DNA of 21,882 nt from CAG-791 sp002449595. Lineage in GTDB: Bacteria > Bacillota > Clostridia > Lachnospirales > Lachnospiraceae. Position 1 is the first letter of the stretch, and each line of letters opens with the position of its first letter. The stretch spans positions 1 to 21,882 of the forward strand of contig CAMNHV010000029.1 of assembly GCA_946539855.1 (NCBI GenBank). Reading direction: 5' to 3'. The notes beneath the pieces are model-generated. The model saw nothing but the letters and a program-made list of their open reading frames with translations. It was not told the origin of the DNA and did not search any database. The position numbers and the translations under genes were made by a program. This document shows, one piece after another, positions 1-8,051 of this stretch.

Positions 1-25
1 TTTCGTGATGGAATAGTCATAATCG

Positions 26-60
26 AAGGCGGAGCAGATTGACCTGCACCGCCTTTTTTT
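26..60 (+). terminator. Intrinsic terminator or attenuator ahead of the aro operon
   Basis: A hairpin pairs AAGGCGG (26-32) with CCGCCTT (49-55). A further GCAG/CTGC pairing lies inside it across an A-A mismatch, with loop ATTGAC, and the T run extends to position 60. It has the full form of a Rho-independent terminator. It could end an unseen upstream gene (a TAG lies at 14-16), or act as an attenuator in the aro leader, since no clear promoter is visible between it and aroF. A similar hairpin without the T run precedes the second copy of the repeat near 8483. Confidence 0.85.
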
Positions 61-160
61 GCGCGTAGTAGTGAGCCCTGCGTGGACAAGATGTCTGAAG
101 GCATCGGGAGCTTGCTCACGCATGCGGGAAACAGCACAGCACATCGGCAAAAGCCCGGCA
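61..160 (+). repeat. Dispersed structured element, copy A (aroF leader)
   Basis: This non-coding stretch matches 8518-8624. Positions 61-93 agree with 8518-8550 at 26 of 33 bases, and 102-124 agree with 8560-8582 at 20 of 23. The conserved blocks are GCGCGTAG, TGAGCC, GATG and CATCGGGAGC. GATG (90-93) can pair with CATC (102-105), and GAG (108-110) with CTC (115-117). The flanks TGCGTG (79-84) and CACGCA (117-122) can pair to enclose these but compete with the second hairpin. Weaker similarity continues to about 160, around a small CGGC-loop-GCC hairpin. I do not recognise it as a known RNA family. Its place just upstream of aroF suggests a leader RNA. Confidence 0.65.
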
Positions 161-178
161 GGGCAGGGAGGAAGAGAA

Positions 179-1180
179 ATGATCGTAGTATTGAAGCCCC
201 ACGTGGAGCAGGAACGGGAGAACCAGCTGATCGAGTGGTTGAAGAGCATCGGGCTCGGCGTGCATGTATCGACGGGAGAGTACCAGACGGTCCTCGGCCT
301 GATCGGCGACACGAGCCGCGTCGACACTTCCCTGATCGAGAGCCTGGACATCGTCGAGAACGTCACGCGCGTGACGGAGCCGTTCAAGTGCGTGAACCGC
401 AAGTTCCATCCGGAGGACACGGTCATCTCCGTCGGGGACGTGAAGATCGGCGGCGGCAACTTCTGCATGATTGCGGGCCCGTGCTCCGTGGAGAATGAGG
501 ACCAGATCGTGAACGTGGCGAAGGCCGTGAAGGCTTCCGGCGCGAACATGCTCCGGGGCGGCGCCTTCAAGCCGCGCACTTCCCCCTACGACTTCCAGGG
601 CCTGCACGCCGAGGGGATCCGTCTTCTCAAGATCGCCCGCGAAGTGACCGGCCTTCCGATCGTCACCGAGATCATGAACGTGGAAGACCTGCCGCTCTTC
701 GAGGACGTGGACGTGCTCCAGGTCGGCGCGCGCAACACCCAGAATTTCGACCTCCTGAAGGAACTTGGACACACCGGAAAGCCCATCCTTCTGAAGAGAG
801 GCATCGCCGGCACGCTGAAGGAGCTCCTGATGAGTGCCGAATACATCGTGGCGAGCGGCAACGAGAACGTCATTCTCTGCGAGCGCGGCATTCGCACATA
901 CAGCGACTACCTCAGGAACACGCTGGATCTCTCGGCGGTTCCGATGCTGCACGAGCTGACGCACCTGCCGGTCCTCGTCGACCCGAGCCACGCAACGGGC
1001 ATCGCAAGGATCGTCCCGCCGATGGCGATGGCGGCCACGGCAGCAGGGGCTGACGGCCTGATGATCGAAGTGCACAACGACCCGCCGCGCGCGCTGTGCG
1101 ACGGCCCGCAGTCGCTTCGTCCCGAAGAGTTTGACAAGCTCGCGGGCAAGGTCCGCGCGATCCGGGAGGTGATCGCATGA
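179..1180 (+). CDS. aroF: 3-deoxy-7-phosphoheptulonate (DAHP) synthase, AroF/Thermotoga type
   Basis: This enzyme condenses phosphoenolpyruvate with erythrose-4-phosphate, the first step of the shikimate pathway, in the cytoplasm. The 333-residue protein has an N-terminal ferredoxin-like domain (about 1-70), which in the Thermotoga maritima enzyme mediates tyrosine feedback inhibition, and a TIM-barrel catalytic domain. Visible motifs are GPCSVE with the metal-ligand Cys at residue 102, RGGAFKPRTSPY near 126-137, and VDPSHATG late in the barrel. Start choice: ATG at 179 has a strong AGGGAGG (165-171) seven bases upstream. The frame stays open further upstream to a TTG near 59, but that stretch lies in the repeated leader and does not look like protein. 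The stop overlaps the tyrA start by four bases (ATGA). Confidence 0.96.
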   Translation: MIVVLKPHVEQERENQLIEWLKSIGLGVHVSTGEYQTVLGLIGDTSRVDTSLIESLDIVENVTRVTEPFKCVNRKFHPEDTVISVGDVKIGGGNFCMIAGPCSVENEDQIVNVAKAVKASGANMLRGGAFKPRTSPYDFQGLHAEGIRLLKIAREVTGLPIVTEIMNVEDLPLFEDVDVLQVGARNTQNFDLLKELGHTGKPILLKRGIAGTLKELLMSAEYIVASGNENVILCERGIRTYSDYLRNTLDLSAVPMLHELTHLPVLVDPSHATGIARIVPPMAMAATAAGADGLMIEVHNDPPRALCDGPQSLRPEEFDKLAGKVRAIREVIA

Positions 1181-2007
1181 GGGCCGGGATCGTCGGCCTC
1201 GGGCTGATCGGCGGATCGTTCGCGAAGGCCTACAGCGTCGCCGGACACACTGTCTGCGCGTTCGACACGGACAAGACGGTCCTGAGCTTCGCGATGCTCT
1301 CGAACGCCGTACAGGAGGAACTCACAGACGACAACCTGAAGGACTGCGATATCATCCTGATCTGCGTCTATCCGGAGGCCGCGCTGCGCTTCATGGAAGA
1401 GAAGGGACCGCTGTTCGGCGAGAAGCCCGTCGTCATCGACTGCTGCGGCACGAAGCGCAACATCGTCGACAAGGGCAGGGAACTGGCGAAGAAATATGGC
1501 TTCACTTACGTCGGGGGCCATCCGATGGCCGGCACACAGTTCTCTGGCTTCAAATACGCGAAGGAAGACCTCTATTTCGGCGCGCCGATGGTGCTGATCC
1601 CGGAGAAGAACGATGACATTGTCTTTCTGGACAAGCTGACGCAGCTCCTCTCGCCGGCCGGCTTTGCCCGCTTTACGGTCACGACGCCGGAGACGCACGA
1701 CAGGGTCATCGCGTTCACGTCACAGCTCGCCCACGTCGTCTCAAACGCATATGTGAAAAGCCCTTCGGCAAAGATCCACTCCGGTCTCTCCGCCGGCAGC
1801 TACCGCGACCTGACGCGCGTCGCCTGGCTGAATCCGGAGATGTGGACGCAGCTGTTTCTGGACAACGACGATTACCTGATCGAGGAGATCGACATCCTGA
1901 TGGACCACCTGCGCGAGTACCGCGAGGCGCTGAAGGACAGGGATCGTGAGAGGCTCATCAAGCTGCTCGATGACGGCCGCAGGATCAAGGAAGAGGTGGA
2001 CCTGTGA
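1177..2007 (+). CDS. tyrA: Prephenate dehydrogenase
   Basis: This enzyme oxidatively decarboxylates prephenate to 4-hydroxyphenylpyruvate, the tyrosine branch. The 276-residue protein opens with a Rossmann dinucleotide motif GLGLIGGS (7-14), then DCCGTKRNIV, VGGHPMAG (around residue 115) and PETHDRVIAFTSQLAH (171-186), which holds the histidine expected in catalysis. It ends shortly after the helical dimerisation domain, and no C-terminal ACT domain is present, so tyrosine feedback through such a domain is not expected here. It overlaps aroF by four bases upstream and aroB by four downstream, so translation is probably coupled. NAD versus NADP preference cannot be told with certainty by eye. 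Confidence 0.95.
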   Translation: MRAGIVGLGLIGGSFAKAYSVAGHTVCAFDTDKTVLSFAMLSNAVQEELTDDNLKDCDIILICVYPEAALRFMEEKGPLFGEKPVVIDCCGTKRNIVDKGRELAKKYGFTYVGGHPMAGTQFSGFKYAKEDLYFGAPMVLIPEKNDDIVFLDKLTQLLSPAGFARFTVTTPETHDRVIAFTSQLAHVVSNAYVKSPSAKIHSGLSAGSYRDLTRVAWLNPEMWTQLFLDNDDYLIEEIDILMDHLREYREALKDRDRERLIKLLDDGRRIKEEVDL

Positions 2008-3065
2008 GAACGATTAAGATCCGCGCGGGAAAAGGATATGAAGTGCAGATCGGGGCCGGTCTCTTAGCGCAGGCAGGAGAGAAGAGCCTCGCTGTCTCCA
2101 AGGCGAAAAAGGTGCTTCTCGTCAGCGACGATATCGTCTACCCGCTGTATGGAGAAAAGGTCGTGAAGTCCTTCACGGACGCGGGGGCGGAAGTCATTCC
2201 GTTCGTCTTCCCGCACGGCGAGGCGAGCAAGAACCTTGAGACCTACGGCCAGATCCTCGAGGCGGCCTGCGAGGCGCGCCTCACGAGAAGCGACATGATC
2301 GCCGCTCTCGGCGGCGGTGTCGCAGGAGATATGGCGGGCTTCGCGGCGGCGACCTACCAGCGCGGCACTGGGTTTGCGCAGATCCCGACGACGCTTCTCG
2401 CCTGTATTGATTCCTCGGTCGGCGGAAAGACCGCTATCGACTTAAAGAACGGAAAGAACCAGGCGGGCGCGTTCTACCAGCCGCAGATCGTGATCATCGA
2501 TCCCGAGGTGCTGGAGACGCTCCCTGAGATCGAGTACCGGAACGGCTGCGCGGAGATCATTAAGACCGCGGTACTGGACGGGGAGGAACTCTTCGAGAAG
2601 ATCCGGAAGACGCCCGTCCGGGAGCAGTATGAGGACATCATCGCTTACTGCGTGGATTTCAAGAGAAAATACGTCGAGGAGGACGAGTTCGACCTTGGCC
2701 TCCGGATGAAGTTAAATCTGGGGCACACGATCGGCCACGCCATCGAGGTGTGCTCGGATTACACGGTGCCCCACGGGCAGGCAGTCGCGGCGGGACTCGC
2801 GGCGATCAGCCGCGCGGCCGCGGAGCTCGGATACCTCGCGCCGGCGGACAGCCAGAGGATCCTCGACCTGATTGAAGCGTATGGGCTTCCGATGACGCTT
2901 GACGACGCGGAAGAGGACCTGTTTAATGCTGCCGCGGCCGACAAGAAGAATTCCGGGGACACCATGCGGGTCATCGTTCCCAAAGCGATCGGCGACTGCG
3001 TGATCGAGACGATCCCGAGAGAGCAGTTCCATAAGTGGCTCTCCGCGGGCGGCGCCGGGAAGTGA
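2004..3065 (+). CDS. aroB: 3-dehydroquinate synthase
   Basis: AroB cyclises DAHP to 3-dehydroquinate using NAD and a divalent metal, step two of the pathway. The 353-residue length is normal. Family motifs are GGGVAGDMAGFAAATYQRG (NAD-binding glycines), PTTLLACIDSSVGGKTAID, GCAEIIKTA and the metal-binding NLGHTIGHAIE followed by PHGQAVAAGL. The start is a GTG at 2004 that overlaps the tyrA stop in a GTGA junction. A purine-rich AGGAAGAGG lies upstream inside tyrA, so translational coupling is likely. The product feeds AroQ, encoded at the operon's end. Confidence 0.96.
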   Translation: MRTIKIRAGKGYEVQIGAGLLAQAGEKSLAVSKAKKVLLVSDDIVYPLYGEKVVKSFTDAGAEVIPFVFPHGEASKNLETYGQILEAACEARLTRSDMIAALGGGVAGDMAGFAAATYQRGTGFAQIPTTLLACIDSSVGGKTAIDLKNGKNQAGAFYQPQIVIIDPEVLETLPEIEYRNGCAEIIKTAVLDGEELFEKIRKTPVREQYEDIIAYCVDFKRKYVEEDEFDLGLRMKLNLGHTIGHAIEVCSDYTVPHGQAVAAGLAAISRAAAELGYLAPADSQRILDLIEAYGLPMTLDDAEEDLFNAAAADKKNSGDTMRVIVPKAIGDCVIETIPREQFHKWLSAGGAGK

Positions 3066-3073
3066 GGGACAGG

Positions 3074-4342
3074 ATGATCCAGACCGTTCAGCCCGGCATG
3101 CGGGCGGGGACCGTGCACGTCCCGGCATCAAAATCAATGGCGCACCGGCAGCTCATCGCCGCGGCGCTCTCGGAAGAACCCTGCACCGTCATTTGCGACG
3201 GTGTGTCGAAGGACATCGAGGCTACGGCGCGGTGCCTGAACGCCCTCGGGGCGGAGATCAGTTATGAGGAGAGCGGTAATGCTTTTCACGTAATTGGGGA
3301 AAAGCGAGGGAAAGAGCAGGCGCTGGAGGGGGCATATTCTGACCTGTTCTGCGGCGAGAGCGGGACGACGCTCCGCTTTCTTCTGCCGCTGGCGGGAGCG
3401 CTTGGGAAAAAGGTGCTCTTTCACCCGGAAGGGCTGCTCTCGAAGCGGCCGATGGGGCCGCTCGTGGAGGAGCTGGAGAAGCACGGCGTGCGCGTCCGCC
3501 AGGAAGACGGGCGGATCGCGTCGGAAGGACAGCTGCAGCCCGGCGAGTACGTCCTGCCGGGCAACGTCTCATCCCAGTTCATTTCGGGACTTCTGATCTC
3601 GCTGCCGCTTCTTGCGGGCGACAGCCGGCTCATCATCACAGGGAAGATCGAATCTGAGGCTTATATCACCATGACGGAGCAGGTCCTCGCGCAGGCGGGC
3701 GTGCTTTTGGAGAAGCAGGGCGCCGAGTACCGGATTCGAGGGGGACAGAAATACAGGTTCCCTGCGACGGTCAGCGTCGAGAGCGACTGGTCGGGTGCGG
3801 CGGCCTTCTTATGTATAGGCGCATTGTCCGAGAAGGGAATCACGATCCCAGGTATGCATCTGCATTCCTGCCAGGCGGACGAGGCGGTCCTCGACGTCCT
3901 CAGGGAATTCGGCGCGGAAGTCACCGCGGAGGACGGGATCGTCACAGTGCGGAAGGGGGAAACGAAGCCGTTTGTCATGGATGCGTCCGGCGCGCCGGAC
4001 CTCGTTCCGGTCGTGAGCGCCATGGCGTGCGCGGCGGGCGGAGAGACCAGGATCATCCGCGCGGAGCGGCTCCGCCTCAAGGAATCCGACCGTCTCCAGA
4101 CGACAGCCGACCTGATCCGCGCGCTGGGAGGCGAGGCTTCGGTGACGGAGGACGGCCTTCTGATCCGCGGAAGCGGGAGACTGCGCGGCGGGACAGCCGA
4201 TCCTGCAAACGACCACCGGATCGCGATGGCGGCGGCGGTCGCGGCGTCGGTCTGCGAGGGCGCCGTACAAATCACGGACAGCGAGTGCGTCGGGAAATCC
4301 TATCCTCGTTTCTTTGAAGATCTCGGGAAACTGGACAGATAG
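3074..4342 (+). CDS. aroA: 3-phosphoshikimate 1-carboxyvinyltransferase (EPSP synthase)
   Basis: This enzyme transfers the enolpyruvyl group of phosphoenolpyruvate to shikimate-3-phosphate. The 422-residue protein shows the substrate motif PASKSMAHR (17-25, with Lys20, Ser21 and Arg25), CGESGTTLRF (93-102), RPMGPLVEEL, PGNVSSQFISGLL, RLRLKESDRL and DHRIAMAAAVAA. The CGESGTT segment has Glu where many EPSP synthases have Asn. ATG at 3074 is chosen because GAGGG sits five bases upstream, eight bases after the aroB stop; an in-frame ATG at 3035 lies inside aroB without better support. The last bases of the gene are the first unit of a tandem repeat that continues into the gap before aroC. Confidence 0.95.
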   Translation: MIQTVQPGMRAGTVHVPASKSMAHRQLIAAALSEEPCTVICDGVSKDIEATARCLNALGAEISYEESGNAFHVIGEKRGKEQALEGAYSDLFCGESGTTLRFLLPLAGALGKKVLFHPEGLLSKRPMGPLVEELEKHGVRVRQEDGRIASEGQLQPGEYVLPGNVSSQFISGLLISLPLLAGDSRLIITGKIESEAYITMTEQVLAQAGVLLEKQGAEYRIRGGQKYRFPATVSVESDWSGAAAFLCIGALSEKGITIPGMHLHSCQADEAVLDVLREFGAEVTAEDGIVTVRKGETKPFVMDASGAPDLVPVVSAMACAAGGETRIIRAERLRLKESDRLQTTADLIRALGGEASVTEDGLLIRGSGRLRGGTADPANDHRIAMAAAVAASVCEGAVQITDSECVGKSYPRFFEDLGKLDR

Positions 4343-4431
4343 CAGCCACCATCTTTGCACAAAGCTTAACCGGACAGGTAACAGACAGCGCCTTTGTATA
4401 AGGTTTAACCGGACTGGCATACGACGGAAGC
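4312..4431 (+). repeat. Three degenerate 39-41 base tandem units spanning the aroA 3' end
   Basis: Units begin with CTTTG at 4312, 4353 and 4392. The second and third are very similar: each has CTTTG, then TTAACCGGAC, then a GG and a later GAC. The first, lying mostly inside aroA, is more diverged but keeps CTTTG, the CTGGACAG core and a following AGCAG. The arrangement looks like a tandem duplication of the aroA tail that has since decayed. It fills almost the whole 102-base gap between aroA and aroC. No promoter or terminator is obvious there. Confidence 0.7.
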
Positions 4432-4444
4432 AAGTGGAGTAAAC

Positions 4445-5590
4445 ATGGACAGCACATACGGTGAAAACTTGAAACTGACGATCTTCGGGGCGTCTCATGC
4501 GCCGGAGATCGGGATGACGCTGGAAGGCGTTCCGGCGGGGGAGCGCGTCGACCTGGACGCGCTGCAGCAGTTCCTCTCGAGGAGGGCGCCCGGGCGAAAC
4601 GCGTTTTCCACGAGCAGGAGAGAGGCGGACGAGCCGCAGTTCCTCTCCGGGCTCAATGACAGTGTGACGGACGGCGGGCTGATCAAGGCCGTCATCCGCA
4701 ACACGAACACGCGCTCCAGGGACTACGACGAGCTCAAGTACGTCCCGCGGCCGGGCCACGCGGATTACACGGCGGCGGTGAAGTATTTCGGGACGCTTGA
4801 CATGGCGGGTGGCGGGCCCTTTTCGGGACGAATGACCGCGCCGCTGTGCATCGCGGGCGGGATCCTGAAGCAGCTGCTGGAGAAGAAGGGCATCTATATT
4901 TCAGCCAGGATCGCCGCAATCGCGGGAATTAAAGATGGCGGAAACCTCGAAGAAGCGCTGCGAAGCGGCGACACAGCTTTTCTAAAAGCTCTCGCAGAAA
5001 AGGACTTCCCGGTCCTCGACGACGCCCAGGGCGAAAAGATGAAGGAAGCGATCCTCAAGGCAAAGGAGGACGGAGACTCGGTCGGCGGCATCGTCGAGTG
5101 CGCGGTCTTCGGGCTTCCCGCGGGCCTCGGCGGCCCGCTGTTCGACGGCATGGAGGGACAGATCGCGAAGATCGTCTTCGGCGTCCCGGCCGTGAAAGGC
5201 GTCGAGTTCGGCGCGGGCTTCTCCGTCGCCGGAATGAGAGGATCCGAGAACAACGATCCTTTCGCCGTATCGGGCGGCGCCGCCTGTACGCTGACGAACC
5301 ACGCCGGCGGGATCCTTGGCGGCATCACGAACGGCATGCCGCTCGTGTTCCGCGCGGCGTTCAAGCCGACGCCGTCGATCGCGAAAGAGCAGCAGAGCAT
5401 TGACCTCAGGACGATGCAGGAGACGAGCCTGAGGATCCGGGGACGGCACGACCCGTGCATCGTACAGCGCGCGGTCCCCGTCGTGGAGGCAGCGGCGGCG
5501 GTCGCCGTGTACGACGCGCTGCTTTCGAGAGAGAAGGAAACGCGCGCATACGCGCAGCGACCTGATAAAACAGAATCATGCGGAGACTGA
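4445..5590 (+). CDS. aroC: Chorismate synthase
   Basis: AroC eliminates phosphate from EPSP to give chorismate, using reduced FMN. The 381-residue length is typical. Catalytic histidines appear retained at residue 18 (within GASHA) and residue 105 (in RPGHADYT), and the C-terminal RGRHDPCIVQRAVPVVEA block is present. The usual GESHG signature is altered to GASHA, and the central GGG-containing block reads GGGPFSGRMTAPL, a divergent version of the form common in Clostridia. GTGGAG (4434-4439) lies five bases before the ATG. This is the one gene of the aro cluster separated from its upstream neighbour by a sizeable gap. Confidence 0.94.
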   Translation: MDSTYGENLKLTIFGASHAPEIGMTLEGVPAGERVDLDALQQFLSRRAPGRNAFSTSRREADEPQFLSGLNDSVTDGGLIKAVIRNTNTRSRDYDELKYVPRPGHADYTAAVKYFGTLDMAGGGPFSGRMTAPLCIAGGILKQLLEKKGIYISARIAAIAGIKDGGNLEEALRSGDTAFLKALAEKDFPVLDDAQGEKMKEAILKAKEDGDSVGGIVECAVFGLPAGLGGPLFDGMEGQIAKIVFGVPAVKGVEFGAGFSVAGMRGSENNDPFAVSGGAACTLTNHAGGILGGITNGMPLVFRAAFKPTPSIAKEQQSIDLRTMQETSLRIRGRHDPCIVQRAVPVVEAAAAVAVYDALLSREKETRAYAQRPDKTESCGD

Positions 5591-5601
5591 AGGAGGGACA
5601 G

Positions 5602-6744
5602 ATGAGTTTGCAGGACTACAGGGACAGGATCGCGCAGATCGATGATCAGATGCTGGAGCTTTTCTCGGAGCGGATGGAGACCGCTGCGAAGATCGGCGCC
5701 TACAAGAAGGAGAACGGGCTTCCGGTGCACGTGCCGGAGGTCGAGAAAAAGAAGATCCTCAAGGTGATCGAGGAATCGCCGGAGCAGCTGAAGGAGTATT
5801 CGCCGCTTCTTTTCTCGCTTCTTTTTGAGCTGAGCCGCAGCTACCAGAACAGGTTAAGCGGCAGCAGCAGCGAGCTGACAGAAAAGATTCAGAATGCGGT
5901 TGAGGGGACGAAAAAGCTTTTTCCCGACAGTCCCACTGTTGCCTGCCAGGGCGTGCCCGGCGCGTACTCCCAGGCCGCGTGCGAGCGGCTGTTCCGCTAC
6001 CCGAAGACCATGTTCGTCTCTTCCTTCGAGGCGGTCTTCTCGGCGATCGAGGCGGGGCTGTGCGAATACGGCGTCCTGCCGATCGAGAACAGCAGCGCGG
6101 GTTCCGTCCAGAACGTCTATGACCTGATGATGAAGCACAAGTTCTACATCGTGCGGAGCTGCCGCGTCAAAGTCAGCCACAACCTGCTTGTGAAGCCCGG
6201 CACGAAGATGGAGAACATCAAGGAGATCTACTCGCACGAGCAGGCCATCAGCCAGTGCTCGCACTACCTGGCCAGCCTCTCCGGCGTCAGCGTGATCCCA
6301 TGCGAGAATACGGCCGTCGCGGCGAAAAAGGTCGCGGACTCGGACCGCACGGACATCGCCGCCCTGGCGTCCGACCAGTGCATCGCGCTGTACGGGCTCG
6401 AGTGCCTGCAGCCTTCGGTCCAGAACACGGGCAACAACTACACGCGCTTCATCTGCATCTCGAAGAACCTGAAGATCTTCCCCGGGGCGGACAGGACGAG
6501 CCTCATGATGACGCTGCCGCACGTGCAGGGGTCGCTCTACCGGACGCTGTCCCGGTTCTACGCGCTCGGCCTGAACCTGAACAAGCTGGAGAGCCGGCCG
6601 ATCCCGGACCGCGAGTTCGAGTTCATGTTCTACTTTGACCTCGACACGCCGGTCTACTCGCCGAACCTGATCCAGCTGATCGGCGAGCTGCCCTCGGTCT
6701 GCGACACGTTCCAGTATCTCGGAAGTTACAGTGAGGTGATCTGA
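5602..6744 (+). CDS. pheA: Bifunctional chorismate mutase/prephenate dehydratase
   Basis: This protein converts chorismate to prephenate and prephenate to phenylpyruvate. The 380 residues comprise an AroQ-class helical chorismate mutase (about 1-85, with the IDDQMLELFSERM helix), a prephenate dehydratase domain (about 110-290, with PIENSSAGSV and the NNYTRF motif at Thr281-Arg282-Phe283) and a C-terminal ACT domain. The ACT domain keeps ESRP at 330-333, the phenylalanine-binding motif of this family, so allosteric control by phenylalanine is likely. The mutase presumably also supplies prephenate for TyrA, which has no mutase domain. Start: ATG at 5602 follows AAGGAGGG with ideal spacing; an in-frame ATG at 5578 inside aroC has weaker support. 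Confidence 0.95.
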   Translation: MSLQDYRDRIAQIDDQMLELFSERMETAAKIGAYKKENGLPVHVPEVEKKKILKVIEESPEQLKEYSPLLFSLLFELSRSYQNRLSGSSSELTEKIQNAVEGTKKLFPDSPTVACQGVPGAYSQAACERLFRYPKTMFVSSFEAVFSAIEAGLCEYGVLPIENSSAGSVQNVYDLMMKHKFYIVRSCRVKVSHNLLVKPGTKMENIKEIYSHEQAISQCSHYLASLSGVSVIPCENTAVAAKKVADSDRTDIAALASDQCIALYGLECLQPSVQNTGNNYTRFICISKNLKIFPGADRTSLMMTLPHVQGSLYRTLSRFYALGLNLNKLESRPIPDREFEFMFYFDLDTPVYSPNLIQLIGELPSVCDTFQYLGSYSEVI

Positions 6745-8051
6745 TGCTTACATGCGGACTGCTCGGAAGACATCTGAGGCACAGCTACTCGCCCGAGATC
6801 CACGCAATGCTGTACCCCTACAGCTACGTGCTGTTTGAGAAGGATCCGGAGGAAGTCGGTGATTTCCTCCGCACAGGAGACTGGGACGGCTTAAACGTCA
6901 CGATCCCGTACAAGAAGGACGCCTACGCGGCGATGGACGTGCTCGGGGACGACGCGCTGCACGCGAAGAGCGTCAACACGATCGTGCACCTCCCGGACGG
7001 GCGCCTGTTCGGCGACTCGACGGACGTGTACGGATTCAAGATGATGGTGAAGCACTCGGGGATCAATGTTTCCGGAGAAAAGGTTCTCATCCTGGGAACC
7101 GGCGGCGCATCCTACGCGGTCATTGCCGCGCTCCGCGACCTTGGTGCCGGCGAGATCATCGCTGTCAGCAGGGATCCGGGGAAAGTGAAAGATGCTGATT
7201 CAGACCCGGCGGCGGGAAAAGCCCCGACCGTGCAGGGCGTGCGCGTCTGCAGCTACGAGGAGCTCACGGAGCACAGGGACGCCGCGGTGGTCGTCAACGC
7301 GACTCCGGTCGGCATGTACCCGGACAATGGCAAGTCGCCGCTGGACCTCTCGCCGTTCCCGGCGCTGAAAGGCGTGTTTGACCTGATCTACAACCCTTCC
7401 AGAACGGCGATCCTTCTGCAGGCGGAGGCGATGGGCATCCCTTACAGCAACGGCCTCTACATGCTCGTCGCGCAGGCAAAGCGGAGCGCGGAGATCTTCA
7501 CGGGAGAAGATCTGGATGACGGCCTGATCGACGTGATCCATGCAAAGCTCCGGGACAAGCTCGGGAACATCGCGCTGATCGGCATGCCGGGCGTCGGGAA
7601 GACGACCGCGGCGGAGAAGATCGCGAGGGCGACGGGACGCACCTTTTTCGACACAGATGAAGAGATCCGAAAGAGGTACGGAGAGACACCGGCGCAGCTG
7701 ATCTGGTCGAGAGGAGAAAAGGAGTTTCGCAGGATCGAGACGGAAGTACTGGCGGACGTCTCGAGACAGTCGCACGCGGTCATCGCCACCGGAGGCGGGA
7801 GCGTGACGCGGGAGGAAAACTATCCCCTGCTGCACCAGAACAGCCGGATCGTATGGCTCAGGAGAGATATCTCGCAGCTGAGCACGGAAGGACGGCCGCT
7901 ATCACAGGCGGGTGCTCTGGAAGAGATGTATAAGGTCAGGAAGCCCATGTACGAGGCCTTCGCGGATGAGGCGGCGGACCTCGGCCCGGTGGATACGTTC
8001 CTGGGACTTGAGAAATACATGGAGAAGGAAGAGAAAGGGGGACGGCGATGA
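6744..8051 (+). CDS. aroE-aroK: Fused shikimate dehydrogenase-shikimate kinase
   Basis: A single 435-residue protein carries two consecutive shikimate-pathway activities. The N-terminal part (about 1-270) is shikimate dehydrogenase: RHSYS (12-16) binds shikimate, NVTIPYK has the catalytic lysine at 57, DSTD has the partner Asp at 94, and LILGTGGASY is the NADP loop. The C-terminal part (about 276-435) is shikimate kinase: Walker A GMPGVGKTT (280-288), DTDEEI, FRRIETEVL, ATGGGSV and a GRPL lid arginine. No separate aroK is present in the window. The start overlaps the pheA stop by one base (TGATG) and the stop overlaps aroQ by four (ATGA). Both catalytic halves look intact. Confidence 0.95.
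   Translation: MLTCGLLGRHLRHSYSPEIHAMLYPYSYVLFEKDPEEVGDFLRTGDWDGLNVTIPYKKDAYAAMDVLGDDALHAKSVNTIVHLPDGRLFGDSTDVYGFKMMVKHSGINVSGEKVLILGTGGASYAVIAALRDLGAGEIIAVSRDPGKVKDADSDPAAGKAPTVQGVRVCSYEELTEHRDAAVVVNATPVGMYPDNGKSPLDLSPFPALKGVFDLIYNPSRTAILLQAEAMGIPYSNGLYMLVAQAKRSAEIFTGEDLDDGLIDVIHAKLRDKLGNIALIGMPGVGKTTAAEKIARATGRTFFDTDEEIRKRYGETPAQLIWSRGEKEFRRIETEVLADVSRQSHAVIATGGGSVTREENYPLLHQNSRIVWLRRDISQLSTEGRPLSQAGALEEMYKVRKPMYEAFADEAADLGPVDTFLGLEKYMEKEEKGGRR

Noticed and set aside
18..23. CATAAT as a -10 box for the aro operon
   Set aside because: A -35 would lie outside the window, and transcription would start inside the terminator hairpin; cannot be supported.
59..178. In-frame extension of aroF to a TTG near 59
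   Set aside because: The stretch belongs to the repeated leader element, does not resemble protein of the family, and ATG 179 has a strong ribosome binding site and matches the family N terminus.
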